Shown: positions 11,405-22,065 of the stretch, piece after piece
Layout of the letters: every line of letters begins with the position of its first letter
How positions within the stretch are numbered: the first letter of the stretch is position 1
Assembly: GCA_905221605.1 (NCBI GenBank)
Contig: CAJNDS010000091.1
Location: 756,738-820,737 of the forward strand
Source of the DNA: Symbiodinium natans
Taxonomy: Eukaryota > Sar > Dinophyceae > Suessiales > Symbiodiniaceae
Direction of reading: 5' to 3'
DNA: 64,000 nucleotides
Notes under the pieces: generated by a model
Told to the model about the DNA's origin: nothing
Seen by the model: the letters and a program-made list of their open reading frames with translations, nothing else
The model's database searches: none
Position numbers and translations under genes: made by a program

Positions 11405-11486
11405 ATGTAATTTGCCTAGGCCTAAACTGTTCGAAATCTCGATGTCCAGCTGCGAAAGCAAATGCATGCCAATTGTCACTCACCAC
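11405..11486 (-). pseudogene. severed PPR-repeat relic
   Basis: Minus strand from 11486 reads GTGGTGAG, then TGACAATTGGCATGCATTTG, then CTTTCGCAG. This aligns to the PPR gene's own unit (GGTGAGTGGCAGATGGCCCT, then GCATTTGCTTTCGCAG), with TGG changed to a TGA stop and one base lost after GGC. It is therefore the continuation of the gene's repeat array, now cut off by the family A insertion at 11487-11602 and already decayed. Its far boundary is uncertain. Confidence 0.8.
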
Positions 11487-11602
11487 TTGGGATGTTCCCC
11501 CTTGCACCAACAGTCCATCATAGGGAATACTATATCCTACTATATCCCTCCCCCATTATGATCCCTACTACAGCCTGTCAGTAACAGGGGCGAACATCCC
11601 AA
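11487..11602. mobile_element. MITE family A, copy 2, inserted in the PPR array
   Basis: Ends TTGGGATGTTCCCCC and GCGAACATCCCAA, 116 bp. Flanking 8-mers CTCACCAC (11479-11486) and CTCCCCAC (11603-11610) match at 7 of 8 positions, an 8-bp target duplication. The flanks are consecutive PPR coding sequence on the minus strand, so the target site was inside a coding repeat. Confidence 0.95.
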
Positions 11603-11615
11603 CTCCCCACCTTTC

Positions 11616-12887
11616 TCACAGGCACAGATGCCGGCAAAAAAACTGACTGCGCATCTGCGAGAGCAAGTGCAGGGCCGACAGCAACCCACAGCCTTTCTCA
11701 CAGGCGCTGATGCTGGCATAGAAACCGACCTGGTTTGGCACGAATCTGGCCATCAGCATCTGCAACAGCAAATGCTGGGCCATCTGCCACTCACCACCTT
11801 CCTGACAGGCACTGATGGCAGAGCTAAAGCTGATGTCGTTGGGCACCACTCTGGCCGCCGGCATCTGCGAAAGCAAGAAAAGGGCCATCTGCCACTCACC
11901 ATCTTTCCCACACACTCCGATGCCAGCACTGAAGCTGATCACACTTGGGGACACTCTGGCTTTTGGCATCTTTGACAGCAAATGCACGGCCATCTGCCAC
12001 TCACCACCTTTCTCACAAGCACTGACTGCAGCATTGAAGCTGACCTCGTTTGGAACAACTCTGGCTTTCGGCATCTGCGAAAGCAAATGCAGGGCCAGTT
12101 GCCACTCACCACTACCCTCACAGGCACTGATGCCAGCATTGAAACTGATCTCGTTTGGCAGAACTCTGGCTGTCGGCATTTGCAACAGCAAATGCAAGGC
12201 CTTCTGCCACTCACGACCTTTCTCAAAGGCGCTGATGCAGGCATTGAAGCTGACTGTGTTTGGCGCAACCCTGGCCGTCGGCATCTGCGACAACAAATGC
12301 GCGGCCATCTGCCACTCACCACCTTTCTCACAGGCGCTGACGGCAGCAGAGAAGCTGATCTCGTTCGGCACAACTCTGGCTTTGGGCATCTGCGACAGCA
12401 AATGCAGGGCCAGCTGCCACTCGCCAGCTTTCTCACATGTGCTGATGCTGGCATTGAAGCTGATGTCGTTGGGCAGCGCTCTGGCAAACGGCATCTGCGA
12501 AAACAAATGCAAGGCTTTCTGCCACTCGCCACCTTTCTCAAAGGCGCTGATGCAGGCATTGAAGCTGATCGTGTTTGGCACAACTCCGACAGTCGGCATC
12601 TGCGAGAGCAACTGTAGAGCCATCTGCCACTGCTGGCCCTTCTCACAAGCTGTAATGGCGGCACTGAAGCAATAGACGTTGGGCACAATCTTTGATTGAA
12701 AGACTTTGGCCAGTATCTTCAATCCGGCTTGCCACTGACTGTCTCTTGCGCACGTCGCGATGGCTTGGGTGTAGGCTTTGCCGCCCCCTCTTTGAGGCAA
12801 CTTGGGCAGCCGCAAGATCGCCTGCTCCCAGCCTTGCCTAGGACTAGCAGCGAGCCCGGCGCAAGCCTTGTGCTCCATTCGTGACAT
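11616..12887 (-). CDS. pentatricopeptide repeat (PPR) protein, C-terminally truncated
   Basis: A 423-residue frame from an ATG at 12887 to a TGA at 11616, no intron needed. After about 37 N-terminal residues come 11 tandem 35-residue helical hairpins of the type ISFNAAISACEKGGEWQ followed by ALHLLSQMPKARVVPN; the first is divergent and the last incomplete. PPR proteins bind organellar RNA base by base through positions 5 and 35 of each repeat and act in editing, splicing or stability. An organellar target is inferred; the N-terminus is not a clear transit peptide. A block of three repeats is duplicated with a period of 315 bp. At the C-terminus a 7-A run (11636-11642) shifts the frame, so SQFFCRHLCL replaces the expected ACEKG, and a family A element follows. 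No DYW or E domain is present. The gene may be truncated but functional or a young pseudogene. Confidence 0.9.
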   Translation of the reverse strand: MSRMEHKACAGLAASPRQGWEQAILRLPKLPQRGGGKAYTQAIATCARDSQWQAGLKILAKVFQSKIVPNVYCFSAAITACEKGQQWQMALQLLSQMPTVGVVPNTISFNACISAFEKGGEWQKALHLFSQMPFARALPNDISFNASISTCEKAGEWQLALHLLSQMPKARVVPNEISFSAAVSACEKGGEWQMAAHLLSQMPTARVAPNTVSFNACISAFEKGREWQKALHLLLQMPTARVLPNEISFNAGISACEGSGEWQLALHLLSQMPKARVVPNEVSFNAAVSACEKGGEWQMAVHLLSKMPKARVSPSVISFSAGIGVCGKDGEWQMALFLLSQMPAARVVPNDISFSSAISACQEGGEWQMAQHLLLQMLMARFVPNQVGFYASISACEKGCGLLSALHLLSQMRSQFFCRHLCL

Positions 12888-12892
12888 TGAAG

Positions 12893-13026
12893 CTACAAGT
12901 AGGGGCCCCCAAGTTATAAGCAGGCTTCTAAAGGCCCGAATTTGGGTTATAAGTCTTCCTCTTTAGGATATAACTCTATAAATCCCTTAAGTAAAGTTTG
13001 TATAGTAAGGGGGCCCCTACTTGTAG
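12893..13026. mobile_element. inverted-repeat element abutting the PPR start codon
   Basis: Perfect 18-bp terminal inverted repeats: CTACAAGTAGGGGCCCCC at 12893-12910 and its exact complement at 13009-13026. The 98-bp interior is AT-richer, with several TTATAA-like motifs. Identical ends point to a recent insertion. It ends 5 bp upstream of the PPR ATG, so it supplies the gene's whole proximal leader, or has separated an earlier 5' part. AG dinucleotides flank both ends. Confidence 0.85.
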
Positions 13027-15890
13027 AGCTTCTGCCACCTCCACAACTCAGGGTCGGTTGTGCCGGGCTGCTACATCGCAACGGTAGATGCAAACCAGCG
13101 CCACGAGATGATCAGCAGGGTGGGGTTTAGGGTTCAGGGTTCAGGGTTTAGGGCTTTACCAGGTTTATCGTTTTGCCGTCTCAGCCGAGGCACGTTTGTA
13201 CCATACCACCCCTTACCCAAGCCCGAAAGGCATACAACCTTGTGGAACGCTCACCACCCCAAAATCCTCCCGTAAGCGAACGAAGCTGCAAGCCTTAGCC
13301 CATAACACTAAACACGCAAGGATAGAAAAGCCGAAGAATAATAACATAGAAATTGTAAATGGTAACTGGTTGATGATAAATATGATGATGATGATGACGA
13401 TGATGATGGATGATGATGATGATGATGATGATTTTGCCCAACCTACAGCTGAGGCCCTGCACCCTAAACCACAAACCCTGGGCGTATGACCCTAAACCCA
13501 AAAACATCTAAGCCTTCACCCCCTAACCTATAGAAATCGTAAGCCCTGAGCCCCAAGTGAACCAACCCGAATTAACCTTGAGCCCTAATTAGCCTACGAC
13601 CTGCGGTAGGCCCAAAGCCTAAACCCTAAACCCTAAACCCTGAAACCCTAAACCCTGAAACCAAGTGGGCCCGAGGCCCTATGAGCAAAGGGGGCCTTGC
13701 CAAGCGCCAAGCAATCATCTCATCCAGAGAATCCTCTTAAGGGTTCTGGGCAGGGAGATTTGGGGTTTAGGTTTAGGGTGTGGGGTTTAGGGTTTAGGGT
13801 TTGGGGTTTAGAGTTTAGGGTGTGGGGTTTGTAAGGTTTCTGTACCCTACATCAGCCGGTACAGCGCAGTGCAACTCTTGTAGGGTTTAGGGTGTGGAGT
13901 TTGGGGTTTGGGGTTTACGGTTCAGGGCTCTCTCTCCGTCTCTGTCTCTCTTTTGATGTCTTCAGTCGACAGTCTCAGAGCTTGTGCCCCCAAACCCCCA
14001 AGCCTACCCACAGCAATCCCTCATCTGAAGCCTCGCAGTTGCACTTCCCGTGTTTACAGGGATTTCTCAGGCTTTTGTCTGGGTAGGGTTTAGGTTTAGG
14101 GTTTTGGGTTTAGGGTGTAGGGGGCTACTGTGGAAAGAGAAGGGCTAAGGACTACCACCCTCGGGCTATCGCGCTTGCAGCCCGAAAAACCCTACCCAAA
14201 AAAACAAAAGCCCTGGGTTTAGGGTTTAAGGGTCAGGGTTTGGGGGAACCCTGAGCCCTAAACCCATAGAAGCTGAACCTAAAGAAGTCCTTGTTGGCTG
14301 CGATGGAGACCCCCAAAAGAACCGCCAGGGCCTTCCAAGAGCAGGGAACTTTGACAAGGGTTTAGGGTTTGGGGTTTTGAGTTCAGAGCTTAAAGGTCTA
14401 AGGGGTTTTGAGTTCAGAGCTTAAAGGTCTAAGGGTTTACTTGCAGGCTCAAGAATTTTGACGACTAGCCGGGAAAAAAGGATCCTAAAATTCTGCCAGA
14501 ATCCTAGACCCTGCAGAAGGTACCTCCAAAAGGGGTGTTCAGAGATTCGGCTGTTTGGTTCAGAGTTTTTCGGGCTGAACAAGGATGTTAATGGAGCTCG
14601 GTCAGCTGCAGAAGACTCTCCATGAGGGCCGCTCTAAGGGCTTGGGGCTCCTAAACCCCACACACCCAACCCTAGACCCTAAACCCTGAACCCTGAACCC
14701 TAAACCCTAAACCCCAAACCCTAAACCCTAAACCCTAAAACCAAAACCCGGAGCTCCAAAACCAACAGTCGAGTCCAGATCGCAACCTTAACCCGACTGC
14801 CGCAGCAGAGGAGCGGGCTACGTTCTTAATCCCCGATGCTGTCGAAGGCTGTCGCAAAGACTCACGCGCTGCGCAGACCCATTCGCAAAGGAACCCTAAA
14901 CAGGAGCCCTATACTATTCAAACCTTAAACCCTAAGCCCTAAGCCATGCGCTAAGGAACCCTAATCTCCATAGAGTATGGATCCCCTTGCAGGGGGGCTC
15001 GAATACGGAGCCCACTGTTCAAAGCCTGTCCCCCATAAACCCTAAACGCAAGAAGCAATCCAAAATATGCTCCACTGCAACCCGGCAACCCCAAGAGGAA
15101 CGACATGTGACTTTCCCAAGGTCCTACCTCGAACCCTCAAACCCTAAGACCCTAAGATTTTCTAAACCCCTCAAGCCCTCAAACCCTCAAGCCCTAACAC
15201 CCTAACACCCCAAAATCTCAGAAAACTAACACCCGAAACCCCTGAAACCTGAAAGTCCCACAACCCGAACAATAAACGAAAACTGAAATACACAAAACAA
15301 AGTCAAAATGCCCAAAAACCTTAGCAGTTGCATGTCATGCTTGAGGGGCTGTGGATGGCGAGGGTAGACCGGAGGGAGCCCCACAACAAGAAGCCAATGA
15401 CAAAAAAAACAACCCTTAACCCCAAATTCTAGACCCTAAACCTAGACCCTAGACCCTAAACCTCTCTTGTCTCGTTTCAAAGCTCAACTCTTGGCTGGTC
15501 TGTTGGGGTATGGGTTTTGGGGTTTAGGCGTGGGCTTACGAAGTACAAGCGCCCTGCGGCTGAAGAGCCGAAACTTGGCTCAGCTGAACCTCTTTTGTTT
15601 TGGGTCGAGGGTTGAGGGTTTAGGGTTTGGGGTTTGGGGTTTTGGGGTTTTGGGGTTCGGGGTTTGGGGACGGAGCTGTGTTGAGGTCGGGGTGGGCTGG
15701 GCTGGGTCCCGGCGTTCACGGAAGAATGCCTCCGTGTGAACCGGTAACCGGTCTGAGTTTCCAGGGTTGGGTCAGGGGGGGTTAGGCGTCGTTTAGCCCG
15801 AGGCCCTTCATTCCCAAACGCGGAACTCAAGACCCTAAACCCTAAACCCTGAACCCTGAACCCTGAACCCTAAACCCTAAACCCCCTTCA
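13027..15890. repeat. telomere-type repeat mosaic, block 3
   Basis: Includes a (GAT)n microsatellite at about 13380-13432, C arrays at 13620-13660 and 14670-14750, G arrays at 13758-13830 and 14083-14122, a 31-bp tandem duplication starting GGGGTTTTGAGTTCAGAGC at 14371-14432, a degenerate C-rich tract at 15120-15240 and G units at 15605-15670. The unique parts carry no frame that can be supported. Confidence 0.75.
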
Positions 15891-15994
15891 GCGCCTTGAT
15901 AGTGGCCACGTCTGAGGAGGCTGCATGCTGCCAGCAGGTGGCAGCTAGGCTGTGGAGCCTGCAGGCAGGCTACGGGCTCACGGAGTTTTATGGG
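15891..15994 (+). CDS. exon shard in a telomere-flanked island
   Basis: Reads ALIVATSEEAACCQQVAARL then WSLQAGYGLTEFYG without interruption. A CCCCCTTCAG acceptor-like motif precedes it and a TTTAGGG array follows at once; a CCCTAAA array lies to the left. Amphipathic, ordinary protein composition. Family unknown. It may be an exon within a repeat-filled intron or a captured gene fragment. Confidence 0.35.
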
Positions 15995-17066
15995 TTTAGG
16001 GTTTAGGGATAGGGTTTAGGATGCAAGGTTTAGGGAACTTGAGGCAAAGATGGAGTCGGGTGCCCTAAGCACACACCTAAACCCTGTACACCCTAAAGGC
16101 CCTAAACCCGGAACCCTGAAGATTGCAACCAAACTGCCTTTAAGGCAGCTTCTTCCAGGCCACGTCTTCAAGGGGCTTAGGGTGAAGAGTTTCGCAGGGC
16201 AGGGCACGAAGGGCTTCTAGGAGGTTTTGGCCTCAGTAGAGGGCTTGGGTTTTAGGATTTAGGGTTTGGGGTTCCAGGGTTCTAAGACTTAGCGCTATGT
16301 TGCCTAAACTCTAACCCCAACCCTCAGCCCACCCATCCTTGACAAAACGTTGCCGAGCTCCGGCTTCACCAACCGAAGAGCCTCGGCAGGGCGTTCGCGA
16401 GGCCGTTGTGTGTATTTCTCAAAATAGGGGTACCACCCGTTTATACCCTGAACTGAAGACACCCCCAAAAAAAGGGCGCCATTTTCGGAATCCCCCCCCA
16501 TTTTGTGGTGGGTTATCTATTCTGCACAACATTCGCTTTAGGGTTCAGGGCTTAGGACAAAGTTTAGGCTTGAGGCTTGAGGGCTTGCTGCGAAAAAGTA
16601 CATCCTTAATGTTCGCTCACATGGTGCAATCCCCCCAGCCCTAAACCCTAAAACATAAACCCTATACATCCTAAACGCTGCAGATTCAATGACTGAAAAA
16701 ACTACTTCATTCCCAAGCAGTCTAGAGGTCTTTGGATCCCAGAGCATTTAGAGCTCAACTGCTTCGGGCAGATTGGTCATCACACTCTTGCCCAACTCTG
16801 CTGCAAAACCGGCCCGGGTCCAGTCCAACCCTAACAAACCCAAGGGCCCAACGTCAGAGGACATCAACCGGTACTTAGAGGTTCAGGACTGGTGGTTACC
16901 GAGAACCCTGGAAAAAGCTACATGCCAAGGATATTTAGGGTATTTCGGGTAGTCTGACCTACCCGTGCATGAGCAACCCCCGCCCCAATGTAGGGGATTG
17001 TTCCGTTGCATGAGGGCACTGTCTTCCGGGTCTTGGGGAATCTGCGACTGATTTGGGGTGTACATA
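15995..17066. other. intergenic, sparse telomeric units
   Basis: TTTAGGG units at 15994-16030 and 16255-16275, scattered CCCTAAA units at 16078-16110 and 16640-16675, otherwise unique. Frames up to about 100 residues on both strands look like composition artefacts. Confidence 0.5.
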
Positions 17067-17168
17067 TCGGGATGTTGCCCCTTATACTCACAGGCCTTAT
17101 ATTTGATTATGATGGGAGGGTACGAAAATACCTATGAAGAACTGTTACTATAAGGGGGAACATCCCAA
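17067..17168. mobile_element. MITE family A, copy 3, with perfect 8-bp target duplication
   Basis: Begins TCGGGATGTTGCCCCTTATA, ends TATAAGGGGGAACATCCCAA. Flanked by TGTACATA at 17059-17066 and TGTACATA at 17169-17176, an exact 8-bp duplication. 102 bp, no coding capacity. Confidence 0.97.
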
Positions 17169-17574
17169 TGTACATAGGTTTCGCAGCATCGCATGACAGA
17201 AGGAGGTCTGTTTTGATAAGCAGAGCTACCAGGCTTCGTGGCAGCCACCCGAAAGCCTAACCTCTAAACTCCCAAATCTCTGGCAAAAAGAACCCGGTAC
17301 ACCCACATTCCTATGCCTCCCGCCCTCGAGAAGTCAGAGGGCTCAAACATGTACACTTTCAGTTCTAACTGTAGGGAATTAGAGTATCCCAAAAAGTGTA
17401 AAGTGTACTCATTCAGCTACTAAGCTTACGGGCGGCTGTCAAAATCACGATCCCTTTTGGGGGGGGGGGGGGGTACCATAAATATTGGGTGCCATATTAT
17501 AATGGGGATCCAACAAGGGACCATAAGTTTTGACGTTTAGGGTTTAGGGTTTAGGGTAACCACCCTTATAGAGG
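17169..17574. other. intergenic unique sequence
   Basis: Unique sequence with a G homopolymer at 17458-17473 and three TTTAGGG units at 17536-17556. No gene seen. Confidence 0.6.
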
Positions 17575-17634
17575 GCACTTGCCGAGGCCGCCACACAGGC
17601 GATGCAGCCCCTCCGCTGCTCCTGGTGGCCAGGT
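17575..17634 (+). CDS. possible exon shard
   Basis: Reads ALAEAATQAMQPLRCSWWPG between two TTTAGGG arrays (17536-17556 and 17634-17672). Short, and the opposite strand is open too, so weak. Confidence 0.2.
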
Positions 17635-20422
17635 TTAGGGTTTAGGGTTTAGGGTTTGGGGTTTAGGGTTTAGGGTTAGGCTTTATAGGGTTTAGATTAG
17701 GGGACACAGACCCCACCAACCGCCTAAACCACCCGAAGATCGAACGACAAAGGCCCCTAGATTCCCCCTCACAACCAAGACCCCAAACCCCAAACCCCGA
17801 TCCCCAAACCCTAAACCCTAAACCTAAACCCTAAACCCTAAACCCTAAACCCTAAACCTCAAACCCTAAACCCTAAACCCTGAACCCAAGAGACTGAAGG
17901 CTTCAGGGTTCATGGCGGAGGGTTGAGGATTCAGGGTTTCAGGGTTCAGGCTATGTGGCCCCTGCCTAGAACAACCTACATACCCCCAACAAGAGGGTTC
18001 AGGGTTCAGCGTTTAGGGTTCCTATGCCTTGACTGCTATGTCTGTCACCCCGCCCCGTTTTTGAGGCCGTAGAAGTCAAGAACTCTCCGGTTCAACCCTA
18101 AACCCCCTACCCCCCCACCCCTTCAGCAGACCCTAAACCCTCTCAGGAGAGCCCTGGCTACAACACGCAACCCCACAGACCCTAAACCCTGCTTCTTCGT
18201 AGGGAATGAGGGGAACTAGATGCACCTTCTATTCCCCCCATTAGCTATACACACTATTGTTTAGGGTGCCCACCTGCCGAATTCCTTGATTCCCCACACC
18301 CTAAACCCTAAACCCTAAACCCTAAACCCTAAACCCTAAACCCTAAACCCCAAAGCCCGCAGGTCCTCTGAATATCCACCTGCAGCCTCACTTGACACCT
18401 GGGTCGCAGAGCGGTTTTCGAGTTGAAGGGCGCAGGGTGATGGAAAAGGGTTTCAGGACTGGTTTTGGGGGCTAAGGGTCAACTAAGGGTTAAGGGTTAT
18501 AAGTTATAAAGGGTCAATTCAGGGGTTCAGGGTCAGTGGAGAGAGAAGGGTTCCGGGGGTTAAGTTAAGGGTTCTGGGTTAAGAAAGGGTTTAGAGGGTC
18601 TGAATCCAAAAACTGAAGCCCGTAAGATGATGCCCCAACCTCCAGGCGAGTTGAGCATATTGCATACAGCCAGCCAAACTGCAACCCTAGACCCATGAGT
18701 ATCCTAGGAATGAAGAGGGTGCCCCTTTTTTGGTTTACAGGGGGTTATAAGGGAACCCAAACCCAAAAAAGGGAATAAGAGCCTGTTCTGGGTCCTATAG
18801 AACCCCCCCCCAACACGCAGCATAGCGCAGCACACAGGGAGCGGCACTCAACCGCCCTCGAGCAAGAAACCTCGCGCTGCTGCACAGCGAGCCTCTCACG
18901 TCCTTGACCCTGCGATCAGGCGATCAGTGGCAGACTTGTAGGAACGAGCCGCGCTTGATCACGCGGTGTGGGCCCTGAGCCCATCCCTGCAAGGCCAACC
19001 ATGTTCGTGTAGCCGCCAAGCAAGATCCCGGGGTACCTGCAGAAATCCGCTAGGTTCCCTCTGCAGCACTTCACTGAGTTATCGCGCCATGCTATATAGG
19101 ATGTCGGCAGCACGTGTGCAATTGCCACCAAAGTGGGAGCGCGCTGCTTCGGCTGCTCTTTTTTTTCTGTAGGTTCAAGGGCTCAGGTTCAAGGGTTATG
19201 TTCAGTTGCTGGCTAAGATTTGGGCTGAAACAGTCAAGCCTGGACATGAGCCCCGGATTCTGGAAAAGGCTTACATGAGCGCCTACAAACCCAACTTAAC
19301 GCAATCAAGAGGTGACCGGAGATACAGAGATCCTTCTCCACCTGCCTTGGCGAACTCAGAGCCAACACCCTTAAGACCCTAAACCCTAGAAACCAAGCCC
19401 TAAACCCGAAACCCTAAACCCTAATTCCGAAACCCTCAACCCACAAGTTGAAGGTCACTTCCACGACCACTGGGAACTCCACCCTAAACCCTACACAGAT
19501 ACACAAGCTTTCTCAATTGCACCAAGACAGCCACACAACTCCCACGAAAAAGAGCTTATACGCATAGGGTGCAGAGAGTAGCCCACGAAAGAAGTGTGCA
19601 CCTCAAAGCCCGAAACCTGCATGTCCAAAAAACCCTAAACCCTAAACCCCAAACCCTAAACTCTAAACCCTAAACCCAAACCCTAAACCCTACACCTCTC
19701 TAGGGCCAGCCACCAAAACCTGTTACCCCCTGCCCCGCCAAGCCCCACACAAGACCCTCAACCCTCAACCCAACCCAACACCCTGAACCCTGCACACCCT
19801 AACCCACCTACCCCCCCCCCCACCCCTAAAAAATTGCTACGATCATGCCCACCCTAGACACGAGGCCAGGAGGCGAGGAAGCGGGGAGCATGACTGACTC
19901 AAAACCTAACAGCCCTGTACTGAGGGTAGGGGAACGAGGTCCAAAACCCAAAGGCCTAAACCCTAAACCGAGCCAAAGAGCCGAGGCCAAAAAGTCAGAC
20001 CTCAGGAAGACTGCAAGGGGTCTTTCAGGGCTTGGGGCTTAGGATCCGGGGTGCATCGTTTCTGCACTGCGGTTTCGGGTGTAGGTTATATAGACTCCTC
20101 AAACCCTATGCTTAGGGCTTAGGAGGAAATTTTGGGGTTTTGGGTGGTTCAGGCAGCTTTGCTTGGCGCCTTGCGTGGTTTTGCGCTTTTTGAGGTTTAG
20201 GGAAGGGGGGGGGGTACAACGACATAGGGTCTGGGCAATGTATGGTAGGCGTGGCGTTGACCAGCAGGGTTGCCGGTGGAGTTCGGAGTAAACCTACAAG
20301 CTCTAAACCCTAAACCCTAAACCCTAAACCCGCGTGGGGTCTTGGATTCAAGGCTGAGGGCCTGGGGGCTAGATCTCTTCTCATGCTGCGCAGTGAACCA
20401 TCAATCCATCAAAGGTCATGAA
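17635..20422. repeat. telomere-type repeat mosaic, block 4
   Basis: G array at 17634-17672; C arrays at 17810-17885, 18299-18350 (about 7 units), 19630-19695 and 20308-20332. A block of GGGTTAAGGGTT-like units lies at 18470-18600. A segment at 18712-18808 has inverted GCCCCTTTTTTGG and CCCAAAAAAGGG arms, resembling the core of family C. Poly-G run at 20205-20214. Confidence 0.75.
18916..19131 (-). CDS. possible coding stretch, unknown
   Basis: A unique 216-bp stretch reads minus as HVLPTSYIAWRDNSVKCCRG and onward through PGILLGGYTNMVGLAGMG to a TGA at 18916. Composition is protein-like and glycine-rich near the end, but there is no good start, no recognised domain, and other frames are also open. 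Confidence 0.15.
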   Translation of the reverse strand: MVAIAHVLPTSYIAWRDNSVKCCRGNLADFCRYPGILLGGYTNMVGLAGMGSGPTPRDQARLVPTSLPLIA

Positions 20423-20520
20423 CTGGGATGTTCCCCTATATACCAGCAGTCCTGAATAGTGATTAGAATGCCCCCTCTTGTGATCCCGATTAAGGACGAG
20501 CATAGGGGGGAACATCCCAA
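20423..20520. mobile_element. MITE family A, copy 4
   Basis: Begins CTGGGATGTTCCCC, ends GGGGGGAACATCCCAA, 98 bp. Flanking 8-mers GTCATGAA (20415-20422) and GTCGTGAA (20521-20528) match at 7 of 8. Removing the element and one flank joins a minus-strand frame reading TFTTFDGLMVHCAA, so the target may have been coding. Confidence 0.93.
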
Positions 20521-21328
20521 GTCGTGAATGTCGTAGAGCCACTGTAGCTCTGGTTGTGCCATGCTGGACGCTTGGACGAAGCGCGCTTGGCGCGATTTGC
20601 ATGATGTACTTCGCAGGAGATGCGGTTTAGGGTTTAGGGTTTAGGCTTTGAGGGCAATGCCATACAAGGGAATAGCGGTACCGCCGGGCATGAAGGGCAT
20701 CTTATATAGACAAGAAATTTCATATGACTAATATCTTGAACTTGAAAGCAATATCCACAGCATTCTGGAACAGAATGCTATGCTATGAATATGGTTAGGG
20801 TTTAGGGTTTAGGGTTTAGGGTTTAGGGTTTAGAGTTTAGGGTTTAGGGTTTAGGGTCTAGGGTCTGGGTTCAGGGTTCAGGGAATATGGTTGTGATTCT
20901 GATGAGCCAATACCGCCCTTTCTGGGTTCACCGGTCTTCGGGGCTCAACGAAGGGATGTACTGTCCATACTGAGGACGTCATGCTGGCTGCTAAACCCCT
21001 CTGAACCCTACACCTAAACCCGAAAACCCTAAACCCTAAACCCTAAAACCCTAAAACCCGAAAACCCTAAACCCTAAAACCCTAAAACCCTTTTACCCTA
21101 ATACCCTAATACCCTAAAAGCCTAAAACCCTAAACCCTGAAATCCTAAACCCTTCAAGTAATCGAGGCCCCAGGGGCATGCTGCCCAGGATTGCCAGCAT
21201 GCCAGCCGGCGGGGGCGCACCTCTTGAGTCTCGGTTTGGGGAGGGGGGGGGGGGGTTCGGGTTTAGGGGGTAGGGTGTAGGGTTCAGAGGGCCTAAGGGT
21301 TACAGGTTTAAGGGTTTAGGGTTTAGGG

Positions 21329-21332
<4 letters not shown>
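20521..21332. repeat. telomere-type repeat mosaic, block 5
   Basis: G arrays at 20622-20645 and 20793-20870; C arrays at 21010-21150 rich in CCCTAAAA 8-mers; a poly-G run at 21241-21254; then TTTAGGG units up to 21332. Confidence 0.85.
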
Positions 21333-21360
<28 letters not shown>

Positions 21361-21362
21361 GG
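21333..21362 (+). repeat. poly-G run, 30 bases
   Basis: Thirty consecutive G directly continuing the last GGG of a TTTAGGG array. Confidence 0.95.
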
Positions 21363-21927
21363 CTTCATTCAAACAGATTCCACATGGGGACTCACTTTCG
21401 GTGTAAGGTCCAGAGGTGAGGCCATCTGGCTTAGGGTTCGTTTAGGGTTCAGGGTTCAGGGTTCAGGGTTCAGGGTTCAGGGTTCAGGGTTTAGGGTTTA
21501 GGGTTTAGGGTTTAGGGTTTAGGGTTTAGGGTTTAGGGTTTAGGGGTTGTAGGCAGGGTCGCTTTTGCTTCATGTGTCACATGTTTTTGGCAGAACTTGC
21601 TGCACCCCGGCTGGTACGGTTGCAAGATTTCATGCATTCTCACATCCTGACATGGAGGCTTGAACTCAACATTGTGTCAGAAGATTCCTCATCTACTGTA
21701 GGACCCACAGTGGGTGGGCCATAAATACCTTTTTGTTAGGGGTGTAGATTCCCTTATATAAGCCCCTTGAAAGGAACGGTACTCTTACTTTAGGATAGTC
21801 ATACAGTTTGGTATTTACTTTGGATAAGGTCTAGATTTCTAGTATTTATACCACTAAATCCTAGAATGTCTACTGGCAACGAACCTGCAGGCGATGGCGC
21901 CGCAGAGTTTCCAGTAGCACCTGGGAG
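21363..21927. other. unique sequence between telomeric arrays
   Basis: A TTCAGGG sub-array (21437-21486) grades into TTTAGGG (21487-21545). Unique sequence without a supported gene follows to 21927. Confidence 0.6.
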
Positions 21928-22065
21928 TGGTTTAGGGTTTAGGGTTTGGGGTTTAGGGTTTAGGGTTTAGGGTTTAGGGTTTAGGGTTTAGGGTCCCTAA
22001 ACCCTAAACCCTAAGCCCTAAGCCCTAAGCCCTAACCCTAAGCCCTAAACCCTAAACCCTAAAGG
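21928..22065. repeat. head-to-head telomeric fusion
   Basis: A run of TTTAGGG units (21928-21993) passes directly into CCCTAAA and CCCTAAG units (21995-22065), with only a single T at the switch. This is the arrangement expected if two telomeric ends were joined. Confidence 0.95.

Noticed and set aside
11487-11602. The MITE in the PPR gene as a spliced introner
   Set aside because: Its duplication reads GTGGKGAG on the coding strand, but no placement gives a donor and an AG acceptor that restores the frame while removing one copy, and the coding sequence beyond is already decayed.
11815-12675. 286-residue plus frame opposite the PPR gene
   Set aside because: Antisense shadow of the 105-bp PPR repeats; it repeats with the same period and has no independent motif.
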